A stretch of 64,000 nucleotides of DNA from Helicobacter cetorum MIT 99-5656 (GCF_000259275.1 NC_017735.1:992001-1056000), one strand, 5' to 3'; shown: positions 1-8,988, counted from the first letter of the stretch. The notes: generated from the letters alone by a model not told the origin. A program made the numbers and translations.

Positions 1-765
1 GGGAATGCTAGAAATGATTAAATCAAATTTTTCTTTGCACTCTTGTGTGCTAGTATAGAAATGAGTTGCCCCCATATCCATTGCCATTTGTTTTTTCTTG
101 TCATTTCTTGCAAATACGCTCACTTCTGCACCCATAGCTACTGCATATTTTAAAGCCATATGACCCAAACCACCAAAGCCTGCGATGCCTACTTTAGAAC
201 CTTTGGTAACTTTAGAGAATTTCAAAGGTGAATACACAGTGATTCCTGCACAAAGTAGTGGCGCTGCTTTATCTAATGGAGCCTCTTTAGGAATAGAAAT
301 TGCAAAGTTTTCGCTCACTACGATGTTATTAGAATACCCACCATAAGTAGGCTCATTATTATGGAAAGTATCTTCCCAGCTATAAGTATAAACGGTTTTG
401 CCGTTTTCACACCATTGCTCTTGGTGGTCATGCTTACAAGTATGGCACTCGCCACATGAATTAACCATGCAGCCCACACCCGCATGGTCTCCTACTTTAA
501 ATTTAGTTACTTTAGAGCCAACCGCAGTTACTACACCAGCAATTTCATGTCCTGGAACCATAGGATAAATACCAGGTAGCCAATCACTATGAGCAAAGTG
601 AATATCTGTATGACAAATGCCTGAGAAATGCGTATCAATGACAATATCATATTCACCCATGGCGTGGCGAGAATGCTCCCACTCGTGGAACTTTCCGTCT
701 TTACTATCTACGGCGAAACCTTTAAAAGGCACTCTTTCGTTATTACAATTGCAAGTATTGCACAT
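1..765 (-). CDS. Zinc-dependent alcohol dehydrogenase (cinnamyl-alcohol dehydrogenase type), 3' end cut by window edge
   Basis: Reading the minus strand from ATG at 765 gives about 255 residues of a medium-chain zinc alcohol dehydrogenase without a stop before the window edge. Visible landmarks are a catalytic-zinc Cys-His in GICHTDIH, the GHEIAGVV motif, a structural-zinc cysteine cluster (CGECHTCK followed by a fourth Cys) and a Rossmann glycine motif GFGGLGHMALK. The family oxidises or reduces alcohols and aldehydes with NADP. It resembles the H. pylori cinnamyl-alcohol dehydrogenase but has a Cys/Asn-rich N-terminus. A purine-rich AAGGAG lies just upstream of the ATG. The last quarter of the protein is outside the window. 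Family assignment is secure; the physiological substrate is unknown. Confidence 0.9.
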   Translation of the reverse strand, partial: MCNTCNCNNERVPFKGFAVDSKDGKFHEWEHSRHAMGEYDIVIDTHFSGICHTDIHFAHSDWLPGIYPMVPGHEIAGVVTAVGSKVTKFKVGDHAGVGCMVNSCGECHTCKHDHQEQWCENGKTVYTYSWEDTFHNNEPTYGGYSNNIVVSENFAISIPKEAPLDKAAPLLCAGITVYSPLKFSKVTKGSKVGIAGFGGLGHMALKYAVAMGAEVSVFARNDKKKQMAMDMGATHFYTSTQECKEKFDLIISSIP

Positions 766-1074
766 AAAAACTCCTTAAAACATAAAAATATCATTCAGTC
801 TCTATTGTAGTTTTAACAACAATAAAATGGTAAAAATGGATTTTTGTGTGTTTCTGTAACCGTCAAACAGGTTCAAAAAGAAGAGTGTTTGTGTGTTTCT
901 GTAACCGTCAAAAATTTAGCAAAAACTATTAAAGGCTAAATGTAAGCGAAATGTTAGGGCATTTATGCTTAAAACTACCTTAAGCAACCATCCCACCCAC
1001 TCATTTAGGACTTTGAATGAAAACGCCTATTTTTAAGACTAGGAATTAAAGTCTAGCCCCCACCCTTTTTTAGA
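766..1074. other. Intergenic region with a tandem pair of 25-nt direct repeats
   Basis: This gap separates the divergent alcohol dehydrogenase from the 3' end of alanine dehydrogenase. The only structure I see is an identical 25-nt unit, containing TTTCTGTAACCGTC, at 843-867 and again at 888-912, giving a 45-nt period. I see no convincing open reading frame. Confidence 0.6.
843..912. repeat. Two 25-nt direct repeats, 45-nt period
   Basis: The unit ending in CTGTAACCGTCAAA occurs exactly twice, at 843-867 and 888-912, with a 20-nt spacer. It lies upstream of the alcohol dehydrogenase start, so it could be a regulator-binding site, but no regulator can be named from sequence alone. Confidence 0.75.
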
Positions 1075-2226
1075 CTAAAGCTCTTTTAAAATTTCTGAAG
1101 GCGATTTGAATGCCATATTGAAGGCTTTTGCAATGCCTTCTTGAGTGATATAGCCATTATATGCACTCAAGCCCCCAAGTGTGTTGGCCACCATTTTAGT
1201 ATTGGCTTCTAAAAAGCCCTTTAAGCCATGTTCTAAATAATATAACAAATAAGGCACACTCGCATGGCTATAGGCCATAGAGCTAGTTTTTGCCACAATT
1301 CCTGGCATATTTGGCACACCATAATGCAACAAATCTTCTTCTACGAACACCGGATTAGAATGGCTTGTTTGGCGTATGGTTTCTATGCAACCCCCTAAAT
1401 CGCAAGCTACATCTATCACTACCCCTTGTTTTTGCATGTGTTTTAAATGCTTTCTTAAAATCACTTTAGGGGTTTTGGTCGCAGTGAGTAACACCGCTCC
1501 CACTAACCCCACAGCCCCTTCTAAAGCAGAAATGATATTAGCATCATTTACGCTCAAAACTTCTAAATCATATAGGTGGTAGTAAGGGTGGTTTTGTAAT
1601 TTCGCGTAGTCTAATTCTAGGATAGTTACTTTAGCCCCCATTTGACTCAACACTTTTGCACTCTCCATGCCAACCACTCCGCCCCCAACCACTACGACCT
1701 TAGCCCTTTGCGCTCCAGAAAGCCCCCCTAGCATGACCCCCTTACCCAAAAACCCCTTGACATGCTCTAGGGCTAATAAATAGTGTTGGACTAAATGAGC
1801 GGCTAATCTTCCAGCGACAACACTCATAGGCACCAAAATAGGGTAGTCATTTTTGGGTCCAGCAATGGTTTCAGTGCAAATGGAAGTGATTTTTTTATCA
1901 ATAAACATTTCGCACAAGCTCTTTTGATACGCTAAGTCTAGGTAGCTAAATAAAGTGGCTTTTTCTTTCAACAAATCATATTCATGCTCTAAAGGCTCTT
2001 TGCATTTAACAACCAAGTCTTGCCCCCACGCAACCTTAGAATCTACGATTTTTGCCCCTACACTTTCATACATAGCGTTACTATAGCCGCTATTTAATCC
2101 GGCGTTATTCTCTACTAAAACACCCACACCCTTTTGAGTGAGTAACGCCACATCATCTGGCACCAAAGCCACTCGTGATTCTAAATCCATGCTTTCTTTC
2201 ACTAAGCCGATGAAACCGATATTCAT
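1075..2226 (-). CDS. ald: Alanine dehydrogenase
   Basis: The product catalyses NAD-dependent reversible deamination of L-alanine to pyruvate and ammonia. The N-terminus (NIGFIGLVKE, then ESRVALVPDDV) and the central dinucleotide-binding motif VVVGGGVVGMESAKVL are diagnostic of the alanine dehydrogenase/transhydrogenase family, and the length (383 residues) is normal. The frame stays open upstream to 2274, but I chose ATG at 2226 because AAAGGA sits 8 nt before it and homologues begin MNIGFIG. It is divergent from the permease-arginase pair, so genes for alanine and arginine catabolism are adjacent, as ald and rocF are in H. pylori. Confidence 0.95.
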   Translation of the reverse strand: MNIGFIGLVKESMDLESRVALVPDDVALLTQKGVGVLVENNAGLNSGYSNAMYESVGAKIVDSKVAWGQDLVVKCKEPLEHEYDLLKEKATLFSYLDLAYQKSLCEMFIDKKITSICTETIAGPKNDYPILVPMSVVAGRLAAHLVQHYLLALEHVKGFLGKGVMLGGLSGAQRAKVVVVGGGVVGMESAKVLSQMGAKVTILELDYAKLQNHPYYHLYDLEVLSVNDANIISALEGAVGLVGAVLLTATKTPKVILRKHLKHMQKQGVVIDVACDLGGCIETIRQTSHSNPVFVEEDLLHYGVPNMPGIVAKTSSMAYSHASVPYLLYYLEHGLKGFLEANTKMVANTLGGLSAYNGYITQEGIAKAFNMAFKSPSEILKEL

Positions 2227-2429
2227 GATCGTATCCTTTGAATAGTAGTGTTGTCTGTGATTATACTCACTCAAAAAGACTATTTTAGTATTTTTCTGTA
2301 AAAAACCTAAATTATCTTACTCTTTTACACAATTAAATTATTTTTGTTTATTATTCATTTGCTTATTAGGGAGTAATTGTTAGTTTGGGTTTAAGATAGA
2401 AGCTACTTTGACTGATAAAGGACATCGTA

Positions 2430-3863
2430 ATGAAAGACACTACAAACACGACCTTAAGTAGAGACATTGGCATGCGTCAATTGATGATGATTGCTCTAGG
2501 GGGAACTATTGGCACAGGACTTTTTGTAGGCACAGGCGGGAATATCGCCAGTGCAGGCCCCTTGGCTACGCTTTTAGCGTATTTGGTTGGGGGAATTATT
2601 GTTTATTCTATCGTTTTATCGTTAGGTGAATTAGCCAGCGTATACCCTACGACAGGAAGTTTTGGGGACTATGCGAGCCGTTTTATTAACCCTAGCACAG
2701 GGTATATGGTCTTTTGGATGTATTGGTTGAGTTGGGTTTTAACCGTGGCGGTAGAATACATTGCCATAGGCTTACTTATGCAAAGGTGGTTTCCTAGCGT
2801 TCCTGTGTATGTGTGGGTCATTGCATGCATTATGCTTTTGTTTTTATTGAATTTCTTTTCAGTAAAGATTTTTGCCACAGGCGAATTTCTACTTAGCGCA
2901 ATAAAGGTCTTGGCGGTTTTTGTGTTTATTGTGCTTGGGGGCATTGGAATTATTTATTCGTTTTACTTGCATGGCTTTGAGGGCGTGTTTGCTAATTTTT
3001 ATTTCAATGGTGAGATTCAAGGGCTAGAAAAAGGCTTTTTTCCTAAAGGCGTGGGGGCGTTTTTTGGGGCGATTTTAGCGGTGATTTTTGCTTACACAGG
3101 CACAGAGATTATAGGCGTTGCAGCTGGAGAAACTAAGGACGCTAATAAAGTCATGCCAAAGGCTATAAAAGCGACTTTATGGCGCATTGTTTTTTTCTTT
3201 TTGGGGGCGGTGTTTGTGGTATCGGTGTTTTTACCTATGACAGATAGCGGCTTATCGCAAAGCCCCTTTGTAAGCACTTTAGAAAAGATTCCTTTACCCT
3301 TTTTGGGCGTGGGCATTCCTTATGCAGCGGATATAATGAATTTTGTCATCGTAACAGCGATTTTATCCACCGCTAATTCTGGGCTATACGCTTCAGGAAG
3401 AATGATTTATGGCTTGAGTCAAAAAAAGATGTTTTTTCCCCTTTTTGCAAAGCTCAATGCTTCTGGCACGCCTACTTATGCCTTGTATTTATCCTTGGGG
3501 GTTACACTAATTGGTATGCTCACTGAAGCGTTTGCGCCAGAGAAAATCATGGCTAGTTTAATCAATGTGGTGAGCTTTATGGTGATTATTGTATGGATTA
3601 GCGTTAGCGTTGCACAATATCGCTTTAGAAAAGAGTATGTGGCTTCTGGCAAGTCTTTAAAAGATTTGCCCTATAAAGCCCCTTTTAACCCTTTAATCCA
3701 AATTATTGGCGTGAGTGGGTGCTTAGTAGGGCTTGTTGGGGCGTATATGGATGCGAACGAACGCATTGGGGGGTATCTCACGCTTTTATTTATGGGGCTT
3801 TGCTATGTGGCTTATTATGTGAGTAAGGACAAATGGGGCTACCAGCAAGAAAAAGGGCTTTAA
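2430..3863 (+). CDS. Amino-acid permease of the APC superfamily (RocE-like)
   Basis: A 477-residue polytopic membrane protein with about 12 hydrophobic segments. The N-terminal signature RQLMMIALGGTIGTGLF is that of the amino-acid/polyamine/organocation (APC) family, GABA-permease/LysP/RocE branch. It closely resembles the permease annotated rocE in H. pylori. The stop is 16 nt before the arginase start and an AAGGAG lies between, so the two are almost certainly co-transcribed. That context suggests arginine uptake feeding arginase, which is inference; the family also contains lysine and proline carriers. The start is ATG at 2430 after AAAGGACATCGTA. Confidence 0.88.
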   Translation: MKDTTNTTLSRDIGMRQLMMIALGGTIGTGLFVGTGGNIASAGPLATLLAYLVGGIIVYSIVLSLGELASVYPTTGSFGDYASRFINPSTGYMVFWMYWLSWVLTVAVEYIAIGLLMQRWFPSVPVYVWVIACIMLLFLLNFFSVKIFATGEFLLSAIKVLAVFVFIVLGGIGIIYSFYLHGFEGVFANFYFNGEIQGLEKGFFPKGVGAFFGAILAVIFAYTGTEIIGVAAGETKDANKVMPKAIKATLWRIVFFFLGAVFVVSVFLPMTDSGLSQSPFVSTLEKIPLPFLGVGIPYAADIMNFVIVTAILSTANSGLYASGRMIYGLSQKKMFFPLFAKLNASGTPTYALYLSLGVTLIGMLTEAFAPEKIMASLINVVSFMVIIVWISVSVAQYRFRKEYVASGKSLKDLPYKAPFNPLIQIIGVSGCLVGLVGAYMDANERIGGYLTLLFMGLCYVAYYVSKDKWGYQQEKGL

Positions 3864-3879
3864 TAAAAAGGAGTAAAAA

Positions 3880-4806
3880 ATGATTTTAGTTGGATTAGAA
3901 GCCGAGTTAGGGGCGTCAAAAAAAGGCACAAATGAGGGGGTTAGGCGTTTAAGAGAAGCTTTAAGCAACACGCATGGCGAGCTTGTTAAGAACATGCATA
4001 TGATTATTCAAGAGCGTTGTGTTCTTAACAAAGAGTTTAGATACGCTAAGAATTTTGAAGATTACTATGCGTTTTGCAAAGAGATTTTGATTCCGCATAT
4101 GCAAGAAGTGTTTGAGCGTAAAGAATTTTCTTTAATACTCAGCTCAGAGCATGCGAATATGTTTGGGATTTTTCAAGCTTTTAGGAGCGTTCATAAGGAT
4201 AAAAAGATAGGGATTTTATATTTAGACGCTCATGCGGACATTCATACGGCTTATGATAGCGATTCAGGGCATATTCATGGCATGCCTTTAGGAATGGTCT
4301 TAAATCGTGTACATAGTGGGTTTAATAGCATGAATAAGAGCGAAGAAAAAGCGTGGCAAGAGCTTTGTGCTTTGGGCTTAGAAAAAGGGGGCTTAGAGAT
4401 TAATCCTAAGAATATTGTGTATTTTGGAGTAAGAAGCACCGAGCAGAGCGAAAGAGATGTGATTGAAGAATTGCAAATTCCTTTGTTTAGCGTGAATGAT
4501 ATAAAAGAGAACATGCAAGAAGTGGTGCAAAAGGCTAAAGAGCTGCTAAAAGAAGTGGATATTATTTATTTGAGTTTAGATGTGGATATTATGGATGGCA
4601 AGCTTTTCACATCTACTGGCGTGCGTGAAAATGGTGGGTTAAGTTTTCAAGAATTAAGGCAATTTCTTAGCTTGCTTTTAGAAACTTTTAAGGATAAGTT
4701 AGGGGCGCTTGAGGTTACTGAATACAATCCCTTAGTGGGTGCTAAAGATGAAGAAGAACAGGTTTTAGAGATATTGCGACTCGTGATTGATAGTTGCAAG
4801 GGCTAA
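3880..4806 (+). CDS. rocF: Arginase
   Basis: Hydrolyses L-arginine to ornithine and urea in the cytoplasm; in H. pylori the urea feeds urease and arginine depletion blunts host nitric-oxide production. Metal-binding motifs of the ureohydrolase fold are present: the first histidine region SSEHANMFG, DAHADIH and SLDVDIMD. The Helicobacter-specific insertion EEKAWQELCALGLEKGG is conserved. The protein is 308 residues and ends a little earlier than the roughly 322-residue H. pylori enzyme. The start is ATG after AAAAAGGAG. It follows an APC permease gene in an apparent two-gene operon, and a good hairpin terminator lies 43 nt downstream. Confidence 0.97.
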   Translation: MILVGLEAELGASKKGTNEGVRRLREALSNTHGELVKNMHMIIQERCVLNKEFRYAKNFEDYYAFCKEILIPHMQEVFERKEFSLILSSEHANMFGIFQAFRSVHKDKKIGILYLDAHADIHTAYDSDSGHIHGMPLGMVLNRVHSGFNSMNKSEEKAWQELCALGLEKGGLEINPKNIVYFGVRSTEQSERDVIEELQIPLFSVNDIKENMQEVVQKAKELLKEVDIIYLSLDVDIMDGKLFTSTGVRENGGLSFQELRQFLSLLLETFKDKLGALEVTEYNPLVGAKDEEEQVLEILRLVIDSCKG

Positions 4807-4848
4807 GGATATGTCCTTTAAAAATTCAAGCCAAAAAGTAAAAAAAGA

Positions 4849-4871
4849 AAAACGATTTTTCAAATCGTTTT
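4849..4871 (+). terminator. Rho-independent terminator after arginase
   Basis: A perfect 10-bp stem (AAAACGATTT / AAATCGTTTT) with a three-base loop; the T-rich right arm serves as the U tract. It sits 43 nt after the arginase stop, the position expected for the end of the permease-arginase transcript. Confidence 0.75.
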
Positions 4872-5427
4872 CACACCCCTATGGGCCATTAGGTTTTGAC
4901 ATTGATTATAAGATTTAAACCCCCCCCCTTTTTTTCAAACACTCTTAATTTTCTATAGCAAGATTAATAACAATATCAACAATAATAACAAAAACATAAA
5001 ATCAACTTGAATTTGAAGTGTTATAAAGAGTTCATAGCAAGAATAAAAAGTAGAGATAAAAAACTAAAAACAACGATAACAGAGTTAAAACTAAAAAACA
5101 AGAACAAAAAACAAAAACAAGATTAAAAATAATAGCAACAAAACCTAAAAAAATGATTTGTATTAAAAGCGGTTAAAAAAGATGAAAAAAATAAAAAACT
5201 AAAGCAAGGAGTTAAACAAGAACAAAGAACTAAAACCTAAACCTAAAAACAACAATAACAGAGCAACAACAAAAATCAACAATAAAGCTTTAATCCCCTA
5301 TCCAACTCCAAACACTCTTTTAGTGTTAAATAAGTTAGTTCTAAATTGCAAAAATTTAAGAGTATCTAAGTGAAAGCTAAAAAGAACCTTAGAATAAATT
5401 GCCCCTTTTTAAAAGGGGTTAAGAGAT
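4872..5427. other. Gene-free, A-rich low-complexity stretch
   Basis: More than 500 bases without a credible gene. From about 4935 to 5280 the plus strand is made of short degenerate AAC, AAT and AAAAC-type units with almost no C or G pairs, giving extreme A-over-T asymmetry. A C9 run followed by T7 lies at 4920-4935. The stretch separates the convergent arginase and Hop genes. It looks like expanded and decayed simple repeats; I see no reading frame, RNA fold or known element. Confidence 0.6.
5402..5418 (-). terminator. Probable terminator of the Hop outer-membrane-protein gene
   Basis: A short palindrome (CCCCTTTT / AAAAGGGG) begins 10 nt after the Hop stop codon on the minus strand. The stem is strong in its G-C half, but the U tract beyond it is weak. 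Confidence 0.45.
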
Positions 5428-7296
5428 TTAATATGCAAACACATAGTTCAAATAGACGCTATAGAGCCTTCTGTATTCTAGTTTAGCTCCTAAGAAAGAA
5501 TAGTAGCTGGTATTGATAGTAGGAATCTTAATGCCTAGTTCAATACCATGTTGGATAGCATGTTCATTCTTTTTAGAATTATCTGCTAAATTCATTCTTA
5601 ATCCAAAGTTAAATAAGAATTGGAAATTAGATGCACTCACACTTGCTTTATAAGGCGTGTTAGAAGCGTTAAACTCAGGCGTGTTTAAAAGAACAGCCTT
5701 ATCGCTATTAAGCCATGAAGTTCCTGCTAAAGCAATTCCAGCAAAGCCCCCAAAAGAGAGTCTATTTTTCTTCATTTCTTTATCATTGATAAAGTTATAC
5801 AAGAAGTCTGAACCCACCCCATAAGTTAAGACATTAGAAGCAGAGTTAAAGAAATCTGATTTAATATAGGTGTGGTTATAATCAAAGAAACCATAATACC
5901 TAGCTCCCATTCTCTTTGCTGCTCCAAAGAATTGTTTATAACCTAATTGGACACCTATACCATTCATCACACCGCTATTACCTTGAGATTTGATAACGCC
6001 TATATTTCTAAAGGGGTTATTACTCATTGCCGCTAGAGCGTTAGTCAGGTTGGATTGCTGTATGGGGTTAATATGATAATCCACTCTATCAATGGTTGGG
6101 GCATTGGGGTTATTTGTAGAATAGACAATGTTTTGTAAAGCGAGCTTGCTATTAGGATTTAAATCCAGTCTAGCCCCTAAAGATTGTGTGCTAGCGAAAG
6201 TGTTTTTTAGGGCTGTTTTGTTATTAGCCAGATTGATGACATCATTAGCGAGCTGTAAATTAGAGTTAGCCTGATTGCCATAGTAGTTGATACTTGCTTG
6301 TGTAGCCGTAGCAGATTCAGCAGGGTTGGCACAAGCTCTGCTACCTTCTATTTTTTGAGTGCCTTGTTGTCCATTAGCTTGAATACCAGAACATTCTTGA
6401 AAATGTTTTTGTGCAGTTTCATTCATTGAATAATAGATGGTAACAACTTGATGGGCTAAATCCATGATTTGTTTTTGATAAGCAGCAGATGCTTTAAAGT
6501 TTTGATTAAATGTAGTTGGGTTAGCTTTTTTTCCTGCGTGTTCAGATTGCAAGTTTTTTTGTATAGCGTCAAGGTGATTAGTAGCATTGATGAGTTCTTG
6601 GGCAACTTTCAAAGCTTCATTGACTTGCTTAAACGCAGGCAATTGCGTTACTTCGTTATCTTGCCCACCAAGAAACTGGTCGGTTTGTCCTCCAGCCCAT
6701 GCTTTGGTTTTGGCAAAATCATCCATCATGGTTTGTGCTTTTGTTAAGATTGCTTGGGGGCTATTATCAGAGGTATTGATGCCTGAATTTGCGTTTCCTT
6801 TATCCGTGCTGATAGCCGTTAGTTTGGGTAGGGCAGTATTGATTGCTCGGGCTAGGTTGTTGATAGTTGTTTGGCTTGTTTGCCATTCTTGTTGGTTCTG
6901 AACATGAGGATTAATACCCATATTACCATTCCCTAGTAAGACTATCCATAGAGACAACGCCATTCTAACAGCTAAGTTTACGCCTTGATAGGCTGGGGAA
7001 TAAGTCGTTCCTGTAAAATTATTGTTTGAAAAAGCTTGCAAAGAAGTGATGGCGCTTTGAATCTTATTTTGGTCGCTTCCATCAGCTACGGCACGATTAA
7101 GTTCTTGCAATTGGAACAAATTGTTTTGTAAATCCTTATAGCTATCATTGAGTTTTTGTAATTCGCCAGTGTTTTTAGCAATCTGAGTGGCTTGACCGAT
7201 TTGATAGCCTACGCTCACAAAAAAGCCGTTATCCTCAGCGTTAGCTAATGATAAACATGAAATGAGAGAGAGAGAGAGTAAAAAGGTCTTTTTCAT
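5428..7296 (-). CDS. Hop-family outer membrane protein, SabA/SabB/HopQ-like adhesin, phase-variable (currently in frame)
   Basis: A 622-residue outer-membrane beta-barrel protein. It has a signal peptide (KKTFLLSLSLISCLSLANA), a mature start EDNGFFVSVGYQIG typical of the SabA/BabA/HopQ branch of the H. pylori Hop family, and a variable extracellular region. A conserved barrel from about residue 435 ends in YLNYVFAY, with the terminal aromatic needed for Bam recognition. The signal-peptide codons contain a (CT)7 tract that keeps the gene in frame here, and a 14-base homopolymer lies about 90 nt upstream. Both are established switches for Hop genes in H. pylori. Hop membership is clear; the receptor specificity cannot be read from sequence. 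The cysteines are few and clustered near the middle (ECSG...RACANP), as in SabA. Confidence 0.92.
   Translation of the reverse strand: MKKTFLLSLSLISCLSLANAEDNGFFVSVGYQIGQATQIAKNTGELQKLNDSYKDLQNNLFQLQELNRAVADGSDQNKIQSAITSLQAFSNNNFTGTTYSPAYQGVNLAVRMALSLWIVLLGNGNMGINPHVQNQQEWQTSQTTINNLARAINTALPKLTAISTDKGNANSGINTSDNSPQAILTKAQTMMDDFAKTKAWAGGQTDQFLGGQDNEVTQLPAFKQVNEALKVAQELINATNHLDAIQKNLQSEHAGKKANPTTFNQNFKASAAYQKQIMDLAHQVVTIYYSMNETAQKHFQECSGIQANGQQGTQKIEGSRACANPAESATATQASINYYGNQANSNLQLANDVINLANNKTALKNTFASTQSLGARLDLNPNSKLALQNIVYSTNNPNAPTIDRVDYHINPIQQSNLTNALAAMSNNPFRNIGVIKSQGNSGVMNGIGVQLGYKQFFGAAKRMGARYYGFFDYNHTYIKSDFFNSASNVLTYGVGSDFLYNFINDKEMKKNRLSFGGFAGIALAGTSWLNSDKAVLLNTPEFNASNTPYKASVSASNFQFLFNFGLRMNLADNSKKNEHAIQHGIELGIKIPTINTSYYSFLGAKLEYRRLYSVYLNYVFAY
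7264..7278 (-). repeat. (CT)7 phase-variation tract inside the Hop signal peptide
   Basis: Read on the coding (minus) strand the signal-peptide codons are CTC TCT CTC TCT CTC, seven CT units plus one C. Gain or loss of one unit frameshifts the gene within its first 15 codons, so the protein is switched on or off. The present count reads in frame through to the barrel. Confidence 0.9.
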
Positions 7297-7381
7297 TATC
7301 TTATCCTTGCTTAATAAAAATCTAAATTTGGTAGTATTTTAGCTTAAAAAAGATGATTGCGGTTTGTTGTGGGGAATTTTG

Positions 7382-7395
7382 TTTTTTTTTTTTTT
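7382..7395. repeat. T14 homopolymer between the Hop gene and malic enzyme
   Basis: Fourteen T on the plus strand (A14 on the Hop coding strand), 86-99 nt upstream of the Hop start and about the same distance upstream of malic enzyme. Length changes of such tracts tune transcription of sabA and other H. pylori adhesins, so a similar effect on the Hop promoter is likely. Confidence 0.75.
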
Positions 7396-7443
7396 GTAGA
7401 ATGGGGATTTTAGGGGGGTTAGAGGGGATTTTAGTTTTTTGAA

Positions 7444-7449
7444 TATAAT
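7444..7449 (+). promoter_or_regulatory. -10 box of the malic enzyme promoter
   Basis: A perfect TATAAT 32 nt upstream of the malic enzyme start. No matching -35 is evident, which is usual for Helicobacter sigma-70 promoters. Confidence 0.55.
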
Positions 7450-7481
7450 TCTTTTTAACATCTTAAATTAAGGAATACACG

Positions 7482-8750
7482 ATGGACAATAAAAAATACA
7501 CTAAAAAAGAGGCGCTTGAGTATCATATCGGCGGTAAGGTGGCAATGAGTATCACTAAGGCTTGTGAGAGCGCTAAAGACTTGTCTTTAGCCTATAGCCC
7601 TGGGGTGGCTGAGCCATGTTTAGAAATCGCTAAAGATGAGATGCTAGCCTACACTTACACGAATAAGGCTAATAGTGTTGCCGTAATTTCTAATGGCACA
7701 GCGGTTTTAGGCTTAGGCGATATTGGGGCGAGTGCAGCTAAGCCTGTTATGGAAGGCAAGGGGCTGTTGTTTAAGAAATTCAGTAATATTGATGTGGTGG
7801 ATTTGGAGCTTGATACTAAAGATAGAGATGAAATTGTAGAGATTTGTAGGGCGTTAGCCCCTAGCTTTGGGGGGATTAATTTAGAAGATATTAAAGCGCC
7901 TGATTGCTTCTATATAGAGCAAAAACTCCAAGAAAAGGTTCAAATTCCTGTGATGCATGACGACCAGCATGGCACGGCGGTGATTTCTAGTGCAGCTCTA
8001 TTGAATGCCTTAGAAATTAATGGTAAAAAAATTGATGAGATTAAGGTCGTGGTGAGTGGGGCAGGAGCAGCAGCAATTGCATGTTCAAGAATGTATAGAA
8101 AATTAGGGGTTAAGCATATTGTGTTGTGTGATTCTAAGGGGGTGGTGTATCAAGGGCGCAGTAACTTAAGCAAGGAAAAAAAGGAGTTTGAGGTAGAGAC
8201 AAAAGATAGGACTTTAAGCGATGCCTTGAAAGGGGCTGATGTGTTTTTGGGACTTTCTTTAGCTGGGCTAGTGAGTAAAGAGATGGTTAAATCTATGGCA
8301 AAAGACCCCATTATTTTTGCTTTGGCTAACCCTACGCCAGAGATTTTACCTGAAGAAATCCATGCAGTGAGAGGTGATGCGATTATTGGCACAGGAAGGA
8401 GCGATTATCCTAATCAAATTAATAATGTTTTAGGGTTTCCTTATATCTTTAGGGGGGCTTTAGATGTATATGCCACTAAGATTACAGAGAATATGAAACT
8501 AGCCGCTGCACACGCTTTGGCTCATTTGGCTAAGCAAGAAGTAAGCCCAAAAGTATTAAAAGCCTATAATCTTAAGACGCTCAGTTTTTCAAAAGATTAC
8601 ATTATTCCTAAGCCTTTTGATGAAAGAGCGTTAGTAGAAGTCGCTAGTGCGGTGGCTAGTGCGGCGATTAAAGATGGCGTAGGGCGTAAAAAAGATTATG
8701 ATGAGAAAAAATACAAAGAGCATTTAAAAAATTTGTTAAAAGAGCTGTAG
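7482..8750 (+). CDS. NAD(P)-dependent malic enzyme
   Basis: Oxidatively decarboxylates malate to pyruvate, linking the citric-acid branch to pyruvate and supplying reducing power. At 422 residues it is the short bacterial form without a phosphotransacetylase domain. Landmarks are the N-terminal [16 protein letters not shown], the catalytic/metal region [17 protein letters not shown], the HDDQHGTAV motif and a Rossmann segment [17 protein letters not shown]. The start is ATG after TTAAGGAATACACG. To my recollection H. pylori lacks malic enzyme whereas Campylobacter has one, so this gene may distinguish the present organism. It stands alone, with its own promoter and a strong downstream terminator. 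Confidence 0.95.
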   Translation: MDNKKYTKKEALEYHIGGKVAMSITKACESAKDLSLAYSPGVAEPCLEIAKDEMLAYTYTNKANSVAVISNGTAVLGLGDIGASAAKPVMEGKGLLFKKFSNIDVVDLELDTKDRDEIVEICRALAPSFGGINLEDIKAPDCFYIEQKLQEKVQIPVMHDDQHGTAVISSAALLNALEINGKKIDEIKVVVSGAGAAAIACSRMYRKLGVKHIVLCDSKGVVYQGRSNLSKEKKEFEVETKDRTLSDALKGADVFLGLSLAGLVSKEMVKSMAKDPIIFALANPTPEILPEEIHAVRGDAIIGTGRSDYPNQINNVLGFPYIFRGALDVYATKITENMKLAAAHALAHLAKQEVSPKVLKAYNLKTLSFSKDYIIPKPFDERALVEVASAVASAAIKDGVGRKKDYDEKKYKEHLKNLLKEL

Positions 8751-8828
8751 AAATTTTTTAGCCTTGTATTAAATAGGCGATGAATTAAAAATAAGCCTTA
8801 AATTATCATCATAAAATGTAAAAAAGTG

Positions 8829-8854
8829 ATTATAGGAGTATAGTCTCCTATAAT
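8829..8854. other. Perfect 10-bp inverted repeat
   Basis: ATTATAGGAG and CTCCTATAAT flank a six-base loop between the convergent malic enzyme and hsdR genes. There is no T-run, so it may be an accessory terminator or a protein-binding dyad; it encodes nothing I can see. Confidence 0.5.
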
Positions 8855-8953
8855 GCTTACAAAAAGAACTTTTTGATAAAAATAAGTTTTTATAGCATTA
8901 GAAAATGAGCGACATTGAATGAAAATAAAGCCAATATTTTAGAATTTGCTAAT

Positions 8954-8988
8954 AAAACTCAAAAACCTTAAAAGGGTTTTTGAGTTTT
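8954..8988. terminator. Bidirectional terminator between malic enzyme and hsdR
   Basis: A 14-bp stem (AAAACTCAAAAACC / GGTTTTTGAGTTTT) with a loop of about seven bases. The T-rich right arm and A-rich left arm allow termination from both strands, which suits two convergent genes. It is 20 nt from the hsdR stop. Confidence 0.8.

Noticed and set aside
4920..4935. C9T7 tract as a possible phase-variation switch
   Set aside because: It is in non-coding DNA beyond a terminator and near no promoter I can identify.
8829..8854. Inverted repeat as a further AapA-type leader
   Set aside because: No short reading frame with AapA-like core nearby and no C5/G5 words.
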